In this document: in pieces, positions 53,809 to 62,940 of the stretch | How the letters are laid out: each line of letters opens with the position of its first letter | How positions within the stretch are numbered: position 1 is the first letter of the stretch | Source: Flavobacterium beibuense F44-8 | GTDB taxonomy: Bacteria > Bacteroidota > Bacteroidia > Flavobacteriales > Flavobacteriaceae | Assembly (NCBI RefSeq): GCF_000769915.1 | Contig: NZ_JRLV01000007.1 | Coordinates: 156,362 to 220,361 of the forward strand | Direction: 5' to 3' | DNA: 64,000 nt | Translations under genes and position numbers: made by a program | Notes under the pieces: generated by a model | Seen by the model: only the letters and a program-made list of their open reading frames with translations | Told to the model about the DNA's origin: nothing | Databases searched by the model: none

Positions 53809-54319
53809 AGTTCTGAAATATAAGTTTTAAATGTAAAATGTCACTTTGATTAGTTTTTCTCGCTGTGTAGAAGTCCATGCTTATTAAGCGGGAATTATTA
53901 AATTTTATTTCAAAATCATAGGTCAGCTTTAACAGATCATTGAGTTCTCCTGTTATATCTACCTCATTTGTATATATATGGTAATTATCATCAGAAAATT
54001 CATGAATTGACTGCAGGTGGTATATAGAGGTTTTTTTACCGTTACTGGTAATAAAGTCAATAATATCCTGCTGTATCTTTTCTTTATTTATCCCTTCTTT
54101 TCCTATTATCTTATCTATAGCTGCTATTTGAGATTGCAGCAAATTATAATCAGAAGAAGTATTTTTTAAATCGGCTACTTTATCTTTTAGTTCAGAATTC
54201 TCCTTAACAACCCCTATAAGAGTACTAAAAGACCTTTTATAGGAAGTGAACAGCAAAATGAAAAATATTGCAATAAGTGCCCTGAATTTTATTTTAAACG
54301 AATATTTATCAAACATCAC
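53792..54319 (-). CDS. PilO/GspM-like inner-membrane assembly protein
   Basis: The 175-residue protein has an N-terminal membrane helix (FRALIAIFFILLFTSY), a coiled coil (LIGVVKENSELKDKVADLKN to LLQSQIAAIDKII) and a small alpha-beta domain (SIYHLQSIHEF; YTNEVDITGELNDLLKLTY), the plan of PilO and GspM. It overlaps the upstream PilM/PilN-like gene by 11 bases. Identity is based on size, topology and place. Confidence 0.68.
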   Translation of the reverse strand: MMFDKYSFKIKFRALIAIFFILLFTSYKRSFSTLIGVVKENSELKDKVADLKNTSSDYNLLQSQIAAIDKIIGKEGINKEKIQQDIIDFITSNGKKTSIYHLQSIHEFSDDNYHIYTNEVDITGELNDLLKLTYDFEIKFNNSRLISMDFYTARKTNQSDILHLKLIFQNYENKK

Positions 54320-55490
54320 TTACTAATATTTTTATTTCAAAATGCTGCATATTTTTTTTGTCTTTTTTAAAAGACAGCACCTCAAACTCCTTTATCCAGT
54401 CTACCTTTTTTAATTTTCTTAACCAGTCGTTAAAAGACGATTCGTTAAAAGTGGCTCCTTTTAACATTATCTGATTTGACTGTAATTCTATCTTTTTATT
54501 TTGTTTTACTTCGCCTATAACTGGGAAAACCTCTATCTGGCTTACTGATAAATCCTGAGGAACTGAGGAAGACAATGTATAAACGTAGTAAGTAAGAAAC
54601 TTCTCTGAAAGCTGACCACTATCGTTTAAAATTTTAAGTTTACTCTCTTTTTGCTCCTCTAAGTTTTTAATATATTGATATGTTTGGTTGGAATAAACAT
54701 TTTCCTGATTTAACGCATTATTTTGTCCTGAATAATATTGTATCCCAAAATAACTTATTAGTAAGAGGGTAAAAAACAGTCCCAGCATACCTATTGCAAG
54801 ATAATTAAAGCTCTTTTTATAAATAAACTCTTCATTATCTATAAGGTCACTATAACTTTTAGATATTTCCTTTTGTTTTATAAAGAAATGTATACCTGCG
54901 CCATATGATGATAACTGTACCGAAGAAAAATGTATATCACCAATAGCATAGTTTTTTTCCTTGCCCTCATCTTTTGTAAGATTTATAAGCGTGCCCTCTT
55001 CAAACTCTAGTAATGAATTGTTTGAAGTTATTAAATTTTCATCAATAGCATTTTGCAGTAATGCAGTGGTAAGCGGACCTAGGTAAAAATCTAAAATATG
55101 TATTCCTTTTTTTTGCAGTAATGAAATTACTTCATCAACATTATGTCGCCGTGTAAATGATAAAAAGGTGTATTGAGAAGTAACAAGTTCAGTAAAATAT
55201 ACCGTATTAAAATCTATATTTTTTTTCCAGGTTAAGTCGGTTGTATTTTTAGTATCTATTTTTTTATTTAAAACACCTTTTCCGTCCAATAATAATAAAA
55301 CCGGAAGTTTACTATTATAATTATCAAGAAAATCATCCAGGCCTTTATAATTGTTAGTAGAGACCACACTGAGACTATTACCCTTTTTCCTCAGGGTAAT
55401 AGTACGGCAGTCTTCGCCTTCATCTGTTTTAAAATAACTTAAAACAGTTACATTATTAATTTTTATAACCTTTGATAAAAATGACAACAT
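54309..55490 (-). CDS. PilM-N/GspL-like inner-membrane assembly protein
   Basis: The 393-residue protein has a cytoplasmic part of about 225 residues with a weak actin-like fold look (VLLLLDGKGVLNKK, LGPLTTALLQNAI), one membrane helix (YLAIGMLGLFFTLLLISYFG, about 228-247) and a periplasmic coiled coil plus a ferredoxin-like domain (FNDWLRKLKKVDWIKEFEVL, HFEIKILV) as in PilN and GspL. It lies between the secretin and PilO-like genes, the place of this part in type II and type IV pilus operons. Confidence 0.72.
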   Translation of the reverse strand: MLSFLSKVIKINNVTVLSYFKTDEGEDCRTITLRKKGNSLSVVSTNNYKGLDDFLDNYNSKLPVLLLLDGKGVLNKKIDTKNTTDLTWKKNIDFNTVYFTELVTSQYTFLSFTRRHNVDEVISLLQKKGIHILDFYLGPLTTALLQNAIDENLITSNNSLLEFEEGTLINLTKDEGKEKNYAIGDIHFSSVQLSSYGAGIHFFIKQKEISKSYSDLIDNEEFIYKKSFNYLAIGMLGLFFTLLLISYFGIQYYSGQNNALNQENVYSNQTYQYIKNLEEQKESKLKILNDSGQLSEKFLTYYVYTLSSSVPQDLSVSQIEVFPVIGEVKQNKKIELQSNQIMLKGATFNESSFNDWLRKLKKVDWIKEFEVLSFKKDKKNMQHFEIKILVSDV

Positions 55491-55495
55491 TTAAA

Positions 55496-57406
55496 TTAGT
55501 AAATTATGGTTGGTTTAATAAAAATATGAAGTTTGGAGTTTGACTTCGACTTTCTTTTTCCGCTAAAGAACCAGCTTATAACCGGAATCCTTGACAATAA
55601 TGGTGTACCAGAGGCTGTATTTTCTTTTCGCAATTCATCCAAACCTCCTAATAAAATCATCTCATTATTTTTCACCCTTACAAGAGACTGAAACTGTTGT
55701 GTTGCTTTTCCCGGAGGAGCTGTTTGACCTACTCTTCCTAAAAAAGAACTTTTCTCCACTGCAACATTAAGCGTTACCGTTTCGTCTGTAGAGACATATG
55801 GTTTGATTGAAACACTCAGGTTCGCCTCGGTAGATTTCCATGTACCCGACTGTAATATATTATTATTGATATTGTTTGCCAGTAACTGATTATTTTGTTC
55901 AAAGTAATAATTTGTTTCCCCTATAGCCAGTTTAGCCTCATGCCCACTAATTGTAGCAATTTTAGGGGTAGATTCTATTTTTATAATAGAATTATCCTCT
56001 AAAAACTTCATATTAAGATAAAACGCATTTGTTACCTTTCCTATCTTTAATACTCCAAGACCGTTAAATGCATCTATAAGACTGTTTACCGATGTAGCAT
56101 TTAAATTAACATCGCCCGAGGGAAACAGTACCCCACTTGTTTGTGGATATTTAGTTTTATCCAAACCGGCAGTAATACCTGTTTGAATATCATAAGCCTT
56201 ATTATACTGTACAATCATTACATCTATTTGTACTAACGGAACAACCTTATCTATTTGTTTAATATAAGTTTTAAGTTCATCTATGGTTGTTTGTGCACCG
56301 GAAACTATTAAGCCGTTAAGCTCTACAAACTCCTTTATTTCCACATTTTCAGAAAATACTTTTGGTAACGACATCATTACTGATTCTATTGACCTGTTCT
56401 CTAACTGGATAATTTCTGTTTTACGTAAACCTTTAGTTGATTCTTCTCCTATAAGGTAAAAATCACCTTCTTTTTTATAGGTGTATTTCTTCCCTTTAAA
56501 TATATGTTCCAGTAAATCATCAAAAGTTATATTATCTGCCAGAAGTGTAGTTTTTTCATTTTCCGGTTTATTATAAAGAAAATAGGTAATGTGCAACTTA
56601 CTGGCAGCTTCAATAATAAGTTCGGCAGCATCTGCACCATATGCCTCAACTGAAAGATAACCGTATTGATTTAACTTTACATCATAATATCCCTGTTCCC
56701 CTATGTTGGATTTCTTTAACTTCTTACTTCCTGTGCTACCCAATGCATCAGGTGTTTCAATAGGTGCAAGGTTTTTTTCTATATAATAAAACCCATTGTC
56801 ATCTTTTGTAACTTTTAATTCATTTGATTTAACCATCATATCCATTACCTGATCAAACGGGCGGTTTACAATATAGGACGTAATTAAAGCATTTTTAACA
56901 TTAGGCGCAAGCACTATACTTTTATTAGACTTATCAACAATAGCCTTAGCCACACTTACTAATGAATCGTTTTGAAGTCGTACTGTTAAAAAATCATTTT
57001 TAGCGTTGTATTCAACATCAATTAATTTTGGCTGTTTTTTCTCTACTATTTTTACCTCTTCCCTCTTTTTAAAAATGATAATATTGCTCATAAAGCTAAT
57101 ATCAAGCTGATACTTTTCGGCTAAAAACAGAAATACATCTTTTACAGTTACATCATAAAAGTTATTATCTACAATTTGATTTAAATCTCTGTCAACACTA
57201 ACATTTAAGTGATGTTCAAAAGCAATTGTCGATATAAAATCATGCAGGGAAAGCCCTGAAACATCAATTTTAATTACCTCGTTTATCCCCGGTTTTTCTT
57301 TAGCAAACTCATCAAGCTGAGCACTTATAATTGTAGGATCTTGCTGGGCAAGTAATGTTAGATTAATCAAACAGGCTACAATAAGGCAATAAATTTTTTT
57401 AGGCAT
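55496..57406 (-). CDS. secretin (GspD/PilQ family)
   Basis: The 636-residue outer-membrane channel protein has a signal peptide (ends TLLAQQ), N-terminal ring domains (IDVSGLSLHDFISTIAFEH; DNITFDDLLEHIFKGKKY; IIQLENRSIESVMMSLP) and the C-terminal secretin block: PLVQIDVMIVQYN, KFLEDNSIIKIESTPKIATI, and the signature GGLDELRKENTASGTPLLSRIP followed by ISWFFSG and LHIFIKP. Length is normal for the family. It follows the ATPase gene by 6 bases. Confidence 0.93.
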   Translation of the reverse strand: MPKKIYCLIVACLINLTLLAQQDPTIISAQLDEFAKEKPGINEVIKIDVSGLSLHDFISTIAFEHHLNVSVDRDLNQIVDNNFYDVTVKDVFLFLAEKYQLDISFMSNIIIFKKREEVKIVEKKQPKLIDVEYNAKNDFLTVRLQNDSLVSVAKAIVDKSNKSIVLAPNVKNALITSYIVNRPFDQVMDMMVKSNELKVTKDDNGFYYIEKNLAPIETPDALGSTGSKKLKKSNIGEQGYYDVKLNQYGYLSVEAYGADAAELIIEAASKLHITYFLYNKPENEKTTLLADNITFDDLLEHIFKGKKYTYKKEGDFYLIGEESTKGLRKTEIIQLENRSIESVMMSLPKVFSENVEIKEFVELNGLIVSGAQTTIDELKTYIKQIDKVVPLVQIDVMIVQYNKAYDIQTGITAGLDKTKYPQTSGVLFPSGDVNLNATSVNSLIDAFNGLGVLKIGKVTNAFYLNMKFLEDNSIIKIESTPKIATISGHEAKLAIGETNYYFEQNNQLLANNINNNILQSGTWKSTEANLSVSIKPYVSTDETVTLNVAVEKSSFLGRVGQTAPPGKATQQFQSLVRVKNNEMILLGGLDELRKENTASGTPLLSRIPVISWFFSGKRKSKSNSKLHIFIKPTIIY

Positions 57407-57412
57407 GGTTTT

Positions 57413-58810
57413 TTATACGTTTACAAGTATTGAATAAATTTCTTCTAATGAAGTCTCCCCTTCTGCCAAAATATCAAAGGCTTTATCAGAAAGGCTCTTA
57501 TACTCTTCTTCATTATAAAGTTTATCTACATTGTTATTTTTAATTGCCTGAGCTATAATATGATCAATATTCACAACTTCATAAATGGCTCTTCTGCCTT
57601 TATATCCCGTGTGATAACATTTATTACAGCCTACAGGTTTATATATTTTCTCTAGGTTATAAGGTTTTTTATATGTTTTAGGGAAATCTTCTTCCTCACA
57701 GTTAACTTCTGTTTTACAATCCGGGCACAGTTTTCTAACAAGCCTTTGGGCTACTGAAAGATTTAGGGTTTCTGCTATAAGGTATGAAGGTACCCCCATA
57801 TCAATTAGTCTTGATATAGTACCAAAGGCAGAGTTAGTATGTATGGTAGACAGAACCAAATGTCCCGTTAGCGATGCCCTGATAGCCATTAATGCTGTCT
57901 CAGAGTCCCTTATCTCACCAAGCATAATAATATCAGGATCCTGCCTTAAAAATGACTTCAATGCAGACGAGAATGTTAAACCTATATCTTCTTTAAGCTG
58001 AACCTGATTAATCCCTTTAAGCGTATATTCAATAGGATCTTCAACAGTTACTATATTACGCTTACTATCATTAAGAAGCCTTAGTGTAGCATAGAGAGTA
58101 GTTGTTTTACCTGAACCTGTGGGACCGCTAATTAATATTATTCCGTTAGGTTTTTTAACAGCTTCCAGGTAATAGTAAAGTTCTTCTTTTTGAAATCCTA
58201 AAGTTGAGAGATCAATATTAGAAGCATCCTGTCCCAAAAGCCTCATCACAATTTTTTCTCCAAAAAGCGTAGGTAAAATGGAAACTCTTATATCAAAAGT
58301 ATCATTTGTAATCCTGCCATCCTGAGGTAATCTTTTCTCTGTAATATTTAGTTTAGACCTGATTTTTACTTTATTAACCAGTTCCAGATAATTTTCTTTT
58401 TCTACTTTATACCTCTCTATAAGTTGTCCGTCAATCCTAAATCTTATTCTGGCATTTTCCTCATATACTTCAAAATGTATATCACTACTTTTTAGTGACT
58501 TTGCTTCCTGAAGTAAATTCTCCAAAAAATCTCCTTTATCTATGGTGAAATCCTTAGCAGTATTCGCAGCTCTTTCCTGCCGGTAATAAACCGAAAGCGC
58601 TTTTTCAATTTCACTATTAGGGAAAGAAAATAAAACTACTTCCTGTCCTAAAAGCAATTCTAGTTCATCTTTTACTTCATCGGTATTATTAGCCTCATCT
58701 ATATATAAAGCCATATTCCCTTCTAAACTGTCTTTAGGCAGTACACGGTAATGGTTGGCTATATCACCCGAAATTAAGTGCTGATTTTCCTGACTTACAA
58801 CAATCTCCAT
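57413..58810 (-). CDS. GspE/PilB-type secretion ATPase
   Basis: The 465-residue ATPase has Walker A GPTGSGKTT at residues 229-237, the Asp box with VEDPIEYTLKGINQVQL, the Walker B region RQDPDIIMLGEIRD, the His box SLTGHLVLSTIHTN, and a four-cysteine zinc motif (CPDC ... CNKC) as in GspE and PilB. SSDIHFE and LPQDGRI belong to the N2 domain. It powers pseudopilus assembly from the cytoplasmic side. No second ATPase of the retraction type (PilT) is in the window, which fits a type II secretion-like or non-retracting machine. Confidence 0.96.
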   Translation of the reverse strand: MEIVVSQENQHLISGDIANHYRVLPKDSLEGNMALYIDEANNTDEVKDELELLLGQEVVLFSFPNSEIEKALSVYYRQERAANTAKDFTIDKGDFLENLLQEAKSLKSSDIHFEVYEENARIRFRIDGQLIERYKVEKENYLELVNKVKIRSKLNITEKRLPQDGRITNDTFDIRVSILPTLFGEKIVMRLLGQDASNIDLSTLGFQKEELYYYLEAVKKPNGIILISGPTGSGKTTTLYATLRLLNDSKRNIVTVEDPIEYTLKGINQVQLKEDIGLTFSSALKSFLRQDPDIIMLGEIRDSETALMAIRASLTGHLVLSTIHTNSAFGTISRLIDMGVPSYLIAETLNLSVAQRLVRKLCPDCKTEVNCEEEDFPKTYKKPYNLEKIYKPVGCNKCYHTGYKGRRAIYEVVNIDHIIAQAIKNNNVDKLYNEEEYKSLSDKAFDILAEGETSLEEIYSILVNV

Positions 58811-58812
58811 AA

Positions 58813-59301
58813 CTAGCCTAATAAAGATATATGTGAATAATCAAGTAAAAAATCCGCAGCTATAATAAACAGAAAAAGAACCGAAGCATAACCTGCAAGC
58901 GGAATTGTTTCTTTTTTCATAACCTTCTTAAAAGCAAAGTAAAGTACTATAGAAAAAAACATAGAAACTATAAAGTATACTATATAATTTCTCAGAACAA
59001 AAAACGGGGAAAGAGCCATAAAGAAAAGTAAATCTCCAAAACCAAAATAGTTTTTAAACGGATTAAGTATTCTTTTTTGCTTAGCACTCATATATAAAAC
59101 CAATACAGAGAAAACGAACACAAAAAAAAGAACATTCAGAAGCATAACATTTAAAAGAACTTTTATGCCCGCTTTTACAAGGTATAAACCAGAACAAAAT
59201 ATAATAACAGGTAATATTACATGAATATACCTGTATTTAATGTCCTGATAAATAACAAAACAAAGAGATAAAAACAATATTATTATAACCAAAAGTTCCA
59301 C
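58813..59301 (-). CDS. prepilin peptidase (A24 family), short form
   Basis: The 162-residue integral membrane protein has about five helices and both aspartate motifs: the first in YQDIKYRYIH near residue 20 and the GxGD motif in FGFGDLLFF near residue 88. It lacks the N-terminal zinc/methylase domain of longer PilD/GspO enzymes, so it may only cleave prepilins without methylating them. It touches the pilin gene by one base and precedes the ATPase gene by 2 bases. Confidence 0.85.
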   Translation of the reverse strand: MELLVIIILFLSLCFVIYQDIKYRYIHVILPVIIFCSGLYLVKAGIKVLLNVMLLNVLFFVFVFSVLVLYMSAKQKRILNPFKNYFGFGDLLFFMALSPFFVLRNYIVYFIVSMFFSIVLYFAFKKVMKKETIPLAGYASVLFLFIIAADFLLDYSHISLLG

Positions 59302-59741
59302 TATTCTTTAACTACCTCTTTAAGTACTTTTTTATGATCTATTTCCCAAGTATTAAAATTGCCGTCTCCATCAAGGTCAGAAACAGAGGTAGCTCTTGCT
59401 AAAAATGAGTTATTACTGGCTTCAATAATTTCAATTTTATAAACAGCCTGTCCGCCTTCGTCTACCGTAAGCTCCTGTTCAAAACCAAGCTCCTCCAAAC
59501 TATTTGAATATTTAGAAAAACGATAAAAATTGCTTTTTTGCAAACCATAAACCTGGTTAAGCATTGCCTGAGCCTCAATAGCTTTTGCCTGTCCTATTAC
59601 AGATGTTTGGTTTGGCAGCACCATTAACAATAAAATACCTATAATACAAAGCACTATAAGTATCTCTGTTAACGAATATGCCTTAGCTTTGAGGTTTTTT
59701 AGTTTTTTTAAATATTTAAAAAATAGATAATTTTTTCGCAT
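59301..59741 (-). CDS. major pseudopilin (GspG-like)
   Basis: The 146-residue protein has a 21-residue basic leader ending KAKA, cleaved before YSLTEILIVLC, with the key Glu5 and a hydrophobic helix (ILIVLCIIGILLLMVLP). The C-terminal part is soluble and carries DLDGDGNFNTWEID, a calcium-loop-like stretch found in GspG-type pilins. A 79-base gap to the platform protein gene precedes it, the largest gap inside this operon, so it may have its own expression level. Confidence 0.88.
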   Translation of the reverse strand: MRKNYLFFKYLKKLKNLKAKAYSLTEILIVLCIIGILLLMVLPNQTSVIGQAKAIEAQAMLNQVYGLQKSNFYRFSKYSNSLEELGFEQELTVDEGGQAVYKIEIIEASNNSFLARATSVSDLDGDGNFNTWEIDHKKVLKEVVKE

Positions 59742-59820
59742 AATTTAACTTTTAAATAACAAGAAAATCATTAATAAGACAATCTTAATGCCAAAAATAC
59801 AAAACTATTGATAACTATAG

Positions 59821-60939
59821 TTAATTGCGTAAAATTTTACTTAAATCAAACATTGGAGCATACATTGAGATCATTATTATACCTACCACAAGTCCAATTA
59901 CTATTATAATCATAGGTTCAAGAATTACCCCTATCATCTTGGTTTGATGATTAATTTCTTCATTGTACTGATCACTTAATTTCTCAAACATAACATCAAG
60001 TTGATTAACATGTTCAGAAACTTCAATCATGGTTACAAGCCTGTCTTCATATATTTTATGCTTTCTAAGACTTTCACTTAAAGATGCTCCACGGGTAATA
60101 TCATTCTTTATATCCTCAATTGAATTTTCAATAGGATAAAATCCAATCATTTTTGATGTAAGATTAAGTGAAGCAATAAGAGTTGTTCTGGAAGATGTTA
60201 AGAGGTTCATTGCCTGACAGAACCTTGAAATATAAATTTTCCTGATAAGACTCCCAAAATATGGAATTTTCAATACCAACGATGCCATAAGCCCCCGGTA
60301 GCTATTTTTATTTTTTAAATAATAGTGTCCTGCTACCAAACCGGCAATCACAATAGCAATTACAGTAAAAAGATAACCTGAGTTGTTTGACAGTTTAATA
60401 ATATACTGAGTACTTTTAGGCAACTCACTACCAAACTGACGGAATACCGAACTAAACATAGGTACTACTTTTGTGAGCATAAAATACAGCACTAAAAAAG
60501 TTACCAGTAAAACAATTACAGGATAAGTAAGCACACTAACTATTTGCCTGCGCATTTGTATTTTTCGGCTAAAAAACTTTTGTAGTTCAGTAAGTACATC
60601 CTCCAGTTTTCTTGTTTCTTCACCTATTTGTATGCTATAATATTCATAAGGGGAGAAATGTCCCGAAACCTTCATTGCCTCATAAACTCCTTTACCGTCA
60701 ACTACTTTATCTTTTATAGCATCAATAATATCTTTTTCAAATTTATTTTTGTTTTGATTACTAAGTATCTCAAGAGCTTTTTTAAAATCAACCCCTGCTT
60801 TTAAAAGCATACCAAGTTCACGGTAAAAAAGTTCTTTTTTCTTATCTGAGAACTTCTTTCCAAAAGTTACCTGTGTATTTAAATTGAACCCATGTTGCTT
60901 TTTTTCTTCTTTCTTATATGTACTTAAATCAAAACTCAT
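59821..60939 (-). CDS. GspF/PilC-type platform protein
   Basis: The 372-residue inner-membrane protein has two T2SSF repeats (FYRELGMLLKAGVDFKKALEIL; FCQAMNLLTSSRTTLIASLNL), each with the following helices, a pair of membrane helices in the middle and one at the end (MIIIVIGLVVGIIMISMYAPMF). It is the assembly platform on which the ATPase acts. Length matches GspF (about 400). It overlaps the GspJ-like gene by 11 bases. Confidence 0.93.
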   Translation of the reverse strand: MSFDLSTYKKEEKKQHGFNLNTQVTFGKKFSDKKKELFYRELGMLLKAGVDFKKALEILSNQNKNKFEKDIIDAIKDKVVDGKGVYEAMKVSGHFSPYEYYSIQIGEETRKLEDVLTELQKFFSRKIQMRRQIVSVLTYPVIVLLVTFLVLYFMLTKVVPMFSSVFRQFGSELPKSTQYIIKLSNNSGYLFTVIAIVIAGLVAGHYYLKNKNSYRGLMASLVLKIPYFGSLIRKIYISRFCQAMNLLTSSRTTLIASLNLTSKMIGFYPIENSIEDIKNDITRGASLSESLRKHKIYEDRLVTMIEVSEHVNQLDVMFEKLSDQYNEEINHQTKMIGVILEPMIIIVIGLVVGIIMISMYAPMFDLSKILRN

Positions 60940-61429
60940 TTTTTTGGTAAGGCTTTAAAAGTTCTTCAAGATATACTTTTTTATAAAAAAACATATCTGT
61001 TTTTTGTTGATCTACTATAAGTTCCCAATGTAGTCGCTGGTAGCGAAAAGGTTTGTTTTCTGACTGTAATTCTTCTATAAACACTCTTTTTGTTTGTAAA
61101 TGAAAGGTATCTGTAAAATCTCCCTGTGCTCTCACAAAGTATTCCTTCATAATAAAATATGTTACATCATTCTCTTTATAATCAGAAAACACTAACCTAT
61201 CTCCCGAAGGCATTTGCATGCTACTACTTTCAAAAACAGCTTTATTTAAACTATAGCTCATTCTGTTAAGGTCTGATATGCCTTCGTTTTGTTTTTTAAA
61301 ATCGTCTAAACGCTGTGATGTAACAGAAAATATGATAAATACTATAGTAAGTATAATAGCCGTTACAGCCATACTTACCACAGCTTCTACAATAGTAAAC
61401 GCCGGTATTTTATTTCTCTCCGGGTACAT
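60929..61429 (-). CDS. minor pseudopilin (GspJ-like)
   Basis: The ATG at 61429 gives a 166-residue protein with a ten-residue leader (MYPERNKIPA) cut before FTIVEAVVSM, with Glu5 present and a hydrophobic helix behind. A frame start at 61465 would overlap the previous gene more and lengthen the leader. Size and leader fit the GspJ/PilW group. The assignment to J rather than H or I is by order and length only. Confidence 0.78.
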   Translation of the reverse strand: MYPERNKIPAFTIVEAVVSMAVTAIILTIVFIIFSVTSQRLDDFKKQNEGISDLNRMSYSLNKAVFESSSMQMPSGDRLVFSDYKENDVTYFIMKEYFVRAQGDFTDTFHLQTKRVFIEELQSENKPFRYQRLHWELIVDQQKTDMFFYKKVYLEELLKPYQKNEF

Positions 61430-61751
61430 AAAAAACTTTTTCAGGGTATTCAGTAATACTGTCACTGTATTTAATGATGATTTTTTTACTCCCTTCGGTA
61501 AACTCCTCTTCTATAATCCAGTTTTCATTATCATATTTTTCTTTTAAAGAATCAAGCCCTATCTGCATATCAAAAAAAGCAGCCTGTATCTTATTTTGAG
61601 AACTGTAAAACTTCATTGATGTATTAGGCGCAAAAACAGCCGAATATACCATTATTGCTATATACAGGCACACCGATATTATAGTAAGAGCTATAACCGA
61701 TTCCAGTAACGAATTTGCCGGTACTTTACATAACCTTTTTAATTGTTTCAT
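61410..61751 (-). CDS. minor pseudopilin (GspI-like)
   Basis: From the ATG at 61751 the product has 113 residues, a leader MKQLKRLCKVPA and a mature start NSLLESVIALTIIS with Glu5. An in-frame ATG at 61772 would add seven residues and widen the overlap with the preceding gene. Small size fits GspI. It overlaps the GspJ-like gene, so these tip pilins are made together. Confidence 0.75.
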   Translation of the reverse strand: MKQLKRLCKVPANSLLESVIALTIISVCLYIAIMVYSAVFAPNTSMKFYSSQNKIQAAFFDMQIGLDSLKEKYDNENWIIEEEFTEGSKKIIIKYSDSITEYPEKVFYVPGEK

Positions 61752-62940
61752 AGCTTTTATTACTATTATCAAGTAGTGGTAATGGTATAAAGAATTGCGG
61801 ACGCTTTAAAACATTTATCTCAATATCGGCCAGGCAATTATCATATCCGGTAGATGCTGTTTTGTGCACAAACCAGTTTGTATAAACAGATCCTTTTACA
61901 TCACTTTGCAATACAAGTCTACCTGTACAATATATACTACCGGTTATCAATCCTTCTTTCTCAATAAACATAATGTTGTTTTCTAACATTTGCATTTCAT
62001 TTCCGCATAAAACCAATGCCCCGTTAACCACGCTCCCCTCCTTTAGCAAAATACCTCCCTTATTAGCAGAGGTATTATTTACACACAATGCAGAAGGATA
62101 ATTAAGCCTTACCCCTTTTGCAGTTTCTATTTTTGTTCCTGCAAAAGCCTGGAGTGTGCCTTCAAAACCTTCTTCAAAATATATTTTTGATGCCTTTATA
62201 ATAACATCTTCAAGTCTTGCTGTTTTTTTTATCAAAATAGAGTCGGTACCCGTAATAAGCACATTACCCTTTATATTTACATTACCAAGCTCATTACCTT
62301 TTAGCCTGAGTTCAAGCAACGGATTGCGAAATGAATTAAAAAATACCGAATCACTCTTTACCACTTCCTGCAACTCAAAGCTTTGTGCTGAATTAATCGA
62401 GAAGGCATCTTTTAGCTGTTGGTTCATATCTGGAAGCTTCGTCTCGGAAACCTGAACCTGTCCTACATTTTTTTCCAAATGATTAGGGCGATTATCAATA
62501 TGTACCGGTTTTATAAAAGTAGAAGGCAGTTTTTTGTTACCTACAAGCACCACATCTCCCGAATAAGTGAGGGGTCGGTTTGTATTTGTTAAAAAAACAC
62601 ACGTCTTATCTACAGTATTAGGAACAGCAAAATGAGATGACGTAACCGTATCTCCCTTTATAAAGGAATGAGCGATTATAAGCTGTAAAAGTCCGTATGG
62701 TTTTGTTTCGTAAGCCGACTCTATCCCCTCATTTTCATCCAACGGCAATGAACCCGATTCCTGCATTTCACCTAATGCATAATTTACCAGAGACTGATTA
62801 TGGATATAAAGCTCTTCGTGAGTATTATAATAAACATTGAGTTGATTATAAAGGTTTGCCGCATAGAGCAACCCCGCACATAATACAGCTACAATAAGGC
62901 ATACAAAAATGGCATACAGTAAACTGTGAGCCCTAACCAT
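61726..62940 (-). CDS. large pilin-like tip protein with repetitive beta passenger (GspK-like position)
   Basis: The 404-residue protein begins with a very short leader (MVRA) before HSLLYAIFVCLIVAVLCAGL, a pilin-type helix in which residue 5 is Tyr and not Glu. GspK tip pilins also lack Glu5. The rest is beta-rich with bactofilin-like or left-handed-helix-like rungs (GNVNIKGNVLITG, GVRLNYPSALCVNN, GSVVNGALVLCGN, GLITGSIYCTGRLVLQ). No GspK saposin-like domain is seen. It overlaps the MORN-type gene by 8 bases and the GspI-like gene by about 26. The role as tip or as cargo is inferred. Confidence 0.65.
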   Translation of the reverse strand: MVRAHSLLYAIFVCLIVAVLCAGLLYAANLYNQLNVYYNTHEELYIHNQSLVNYALGEMQESGSLPLDENEGIESAYETKPYGLLQLIIAHSFIKGDTVTSSHFAVPNTVDKTCVFLTNTNRPLTYSGDVVLVGNKKLPSTFIKPVHIDNRPNHLEKNVGQVQVSETKLPDMNQQLKDAFSINSAQSFELQEVVKSDSVFFNSFRNPLLELRLKGNELGNVNIKGNVLITGTDSILIKKTARLEDVIIKASKIYFEEGFEGTLQAFAGTKIETAKGVRLNYPSALCVNNTSANKGGILLKEGSVVNGALVLCGNEMQMLENNIMFIEKEGLITGSIYCTGRLVLQSDVKGSVYTNWFVHKTASTGYDNCLADIEINVLKRPQFFIPLPLLDNSNKSYETIKKVM

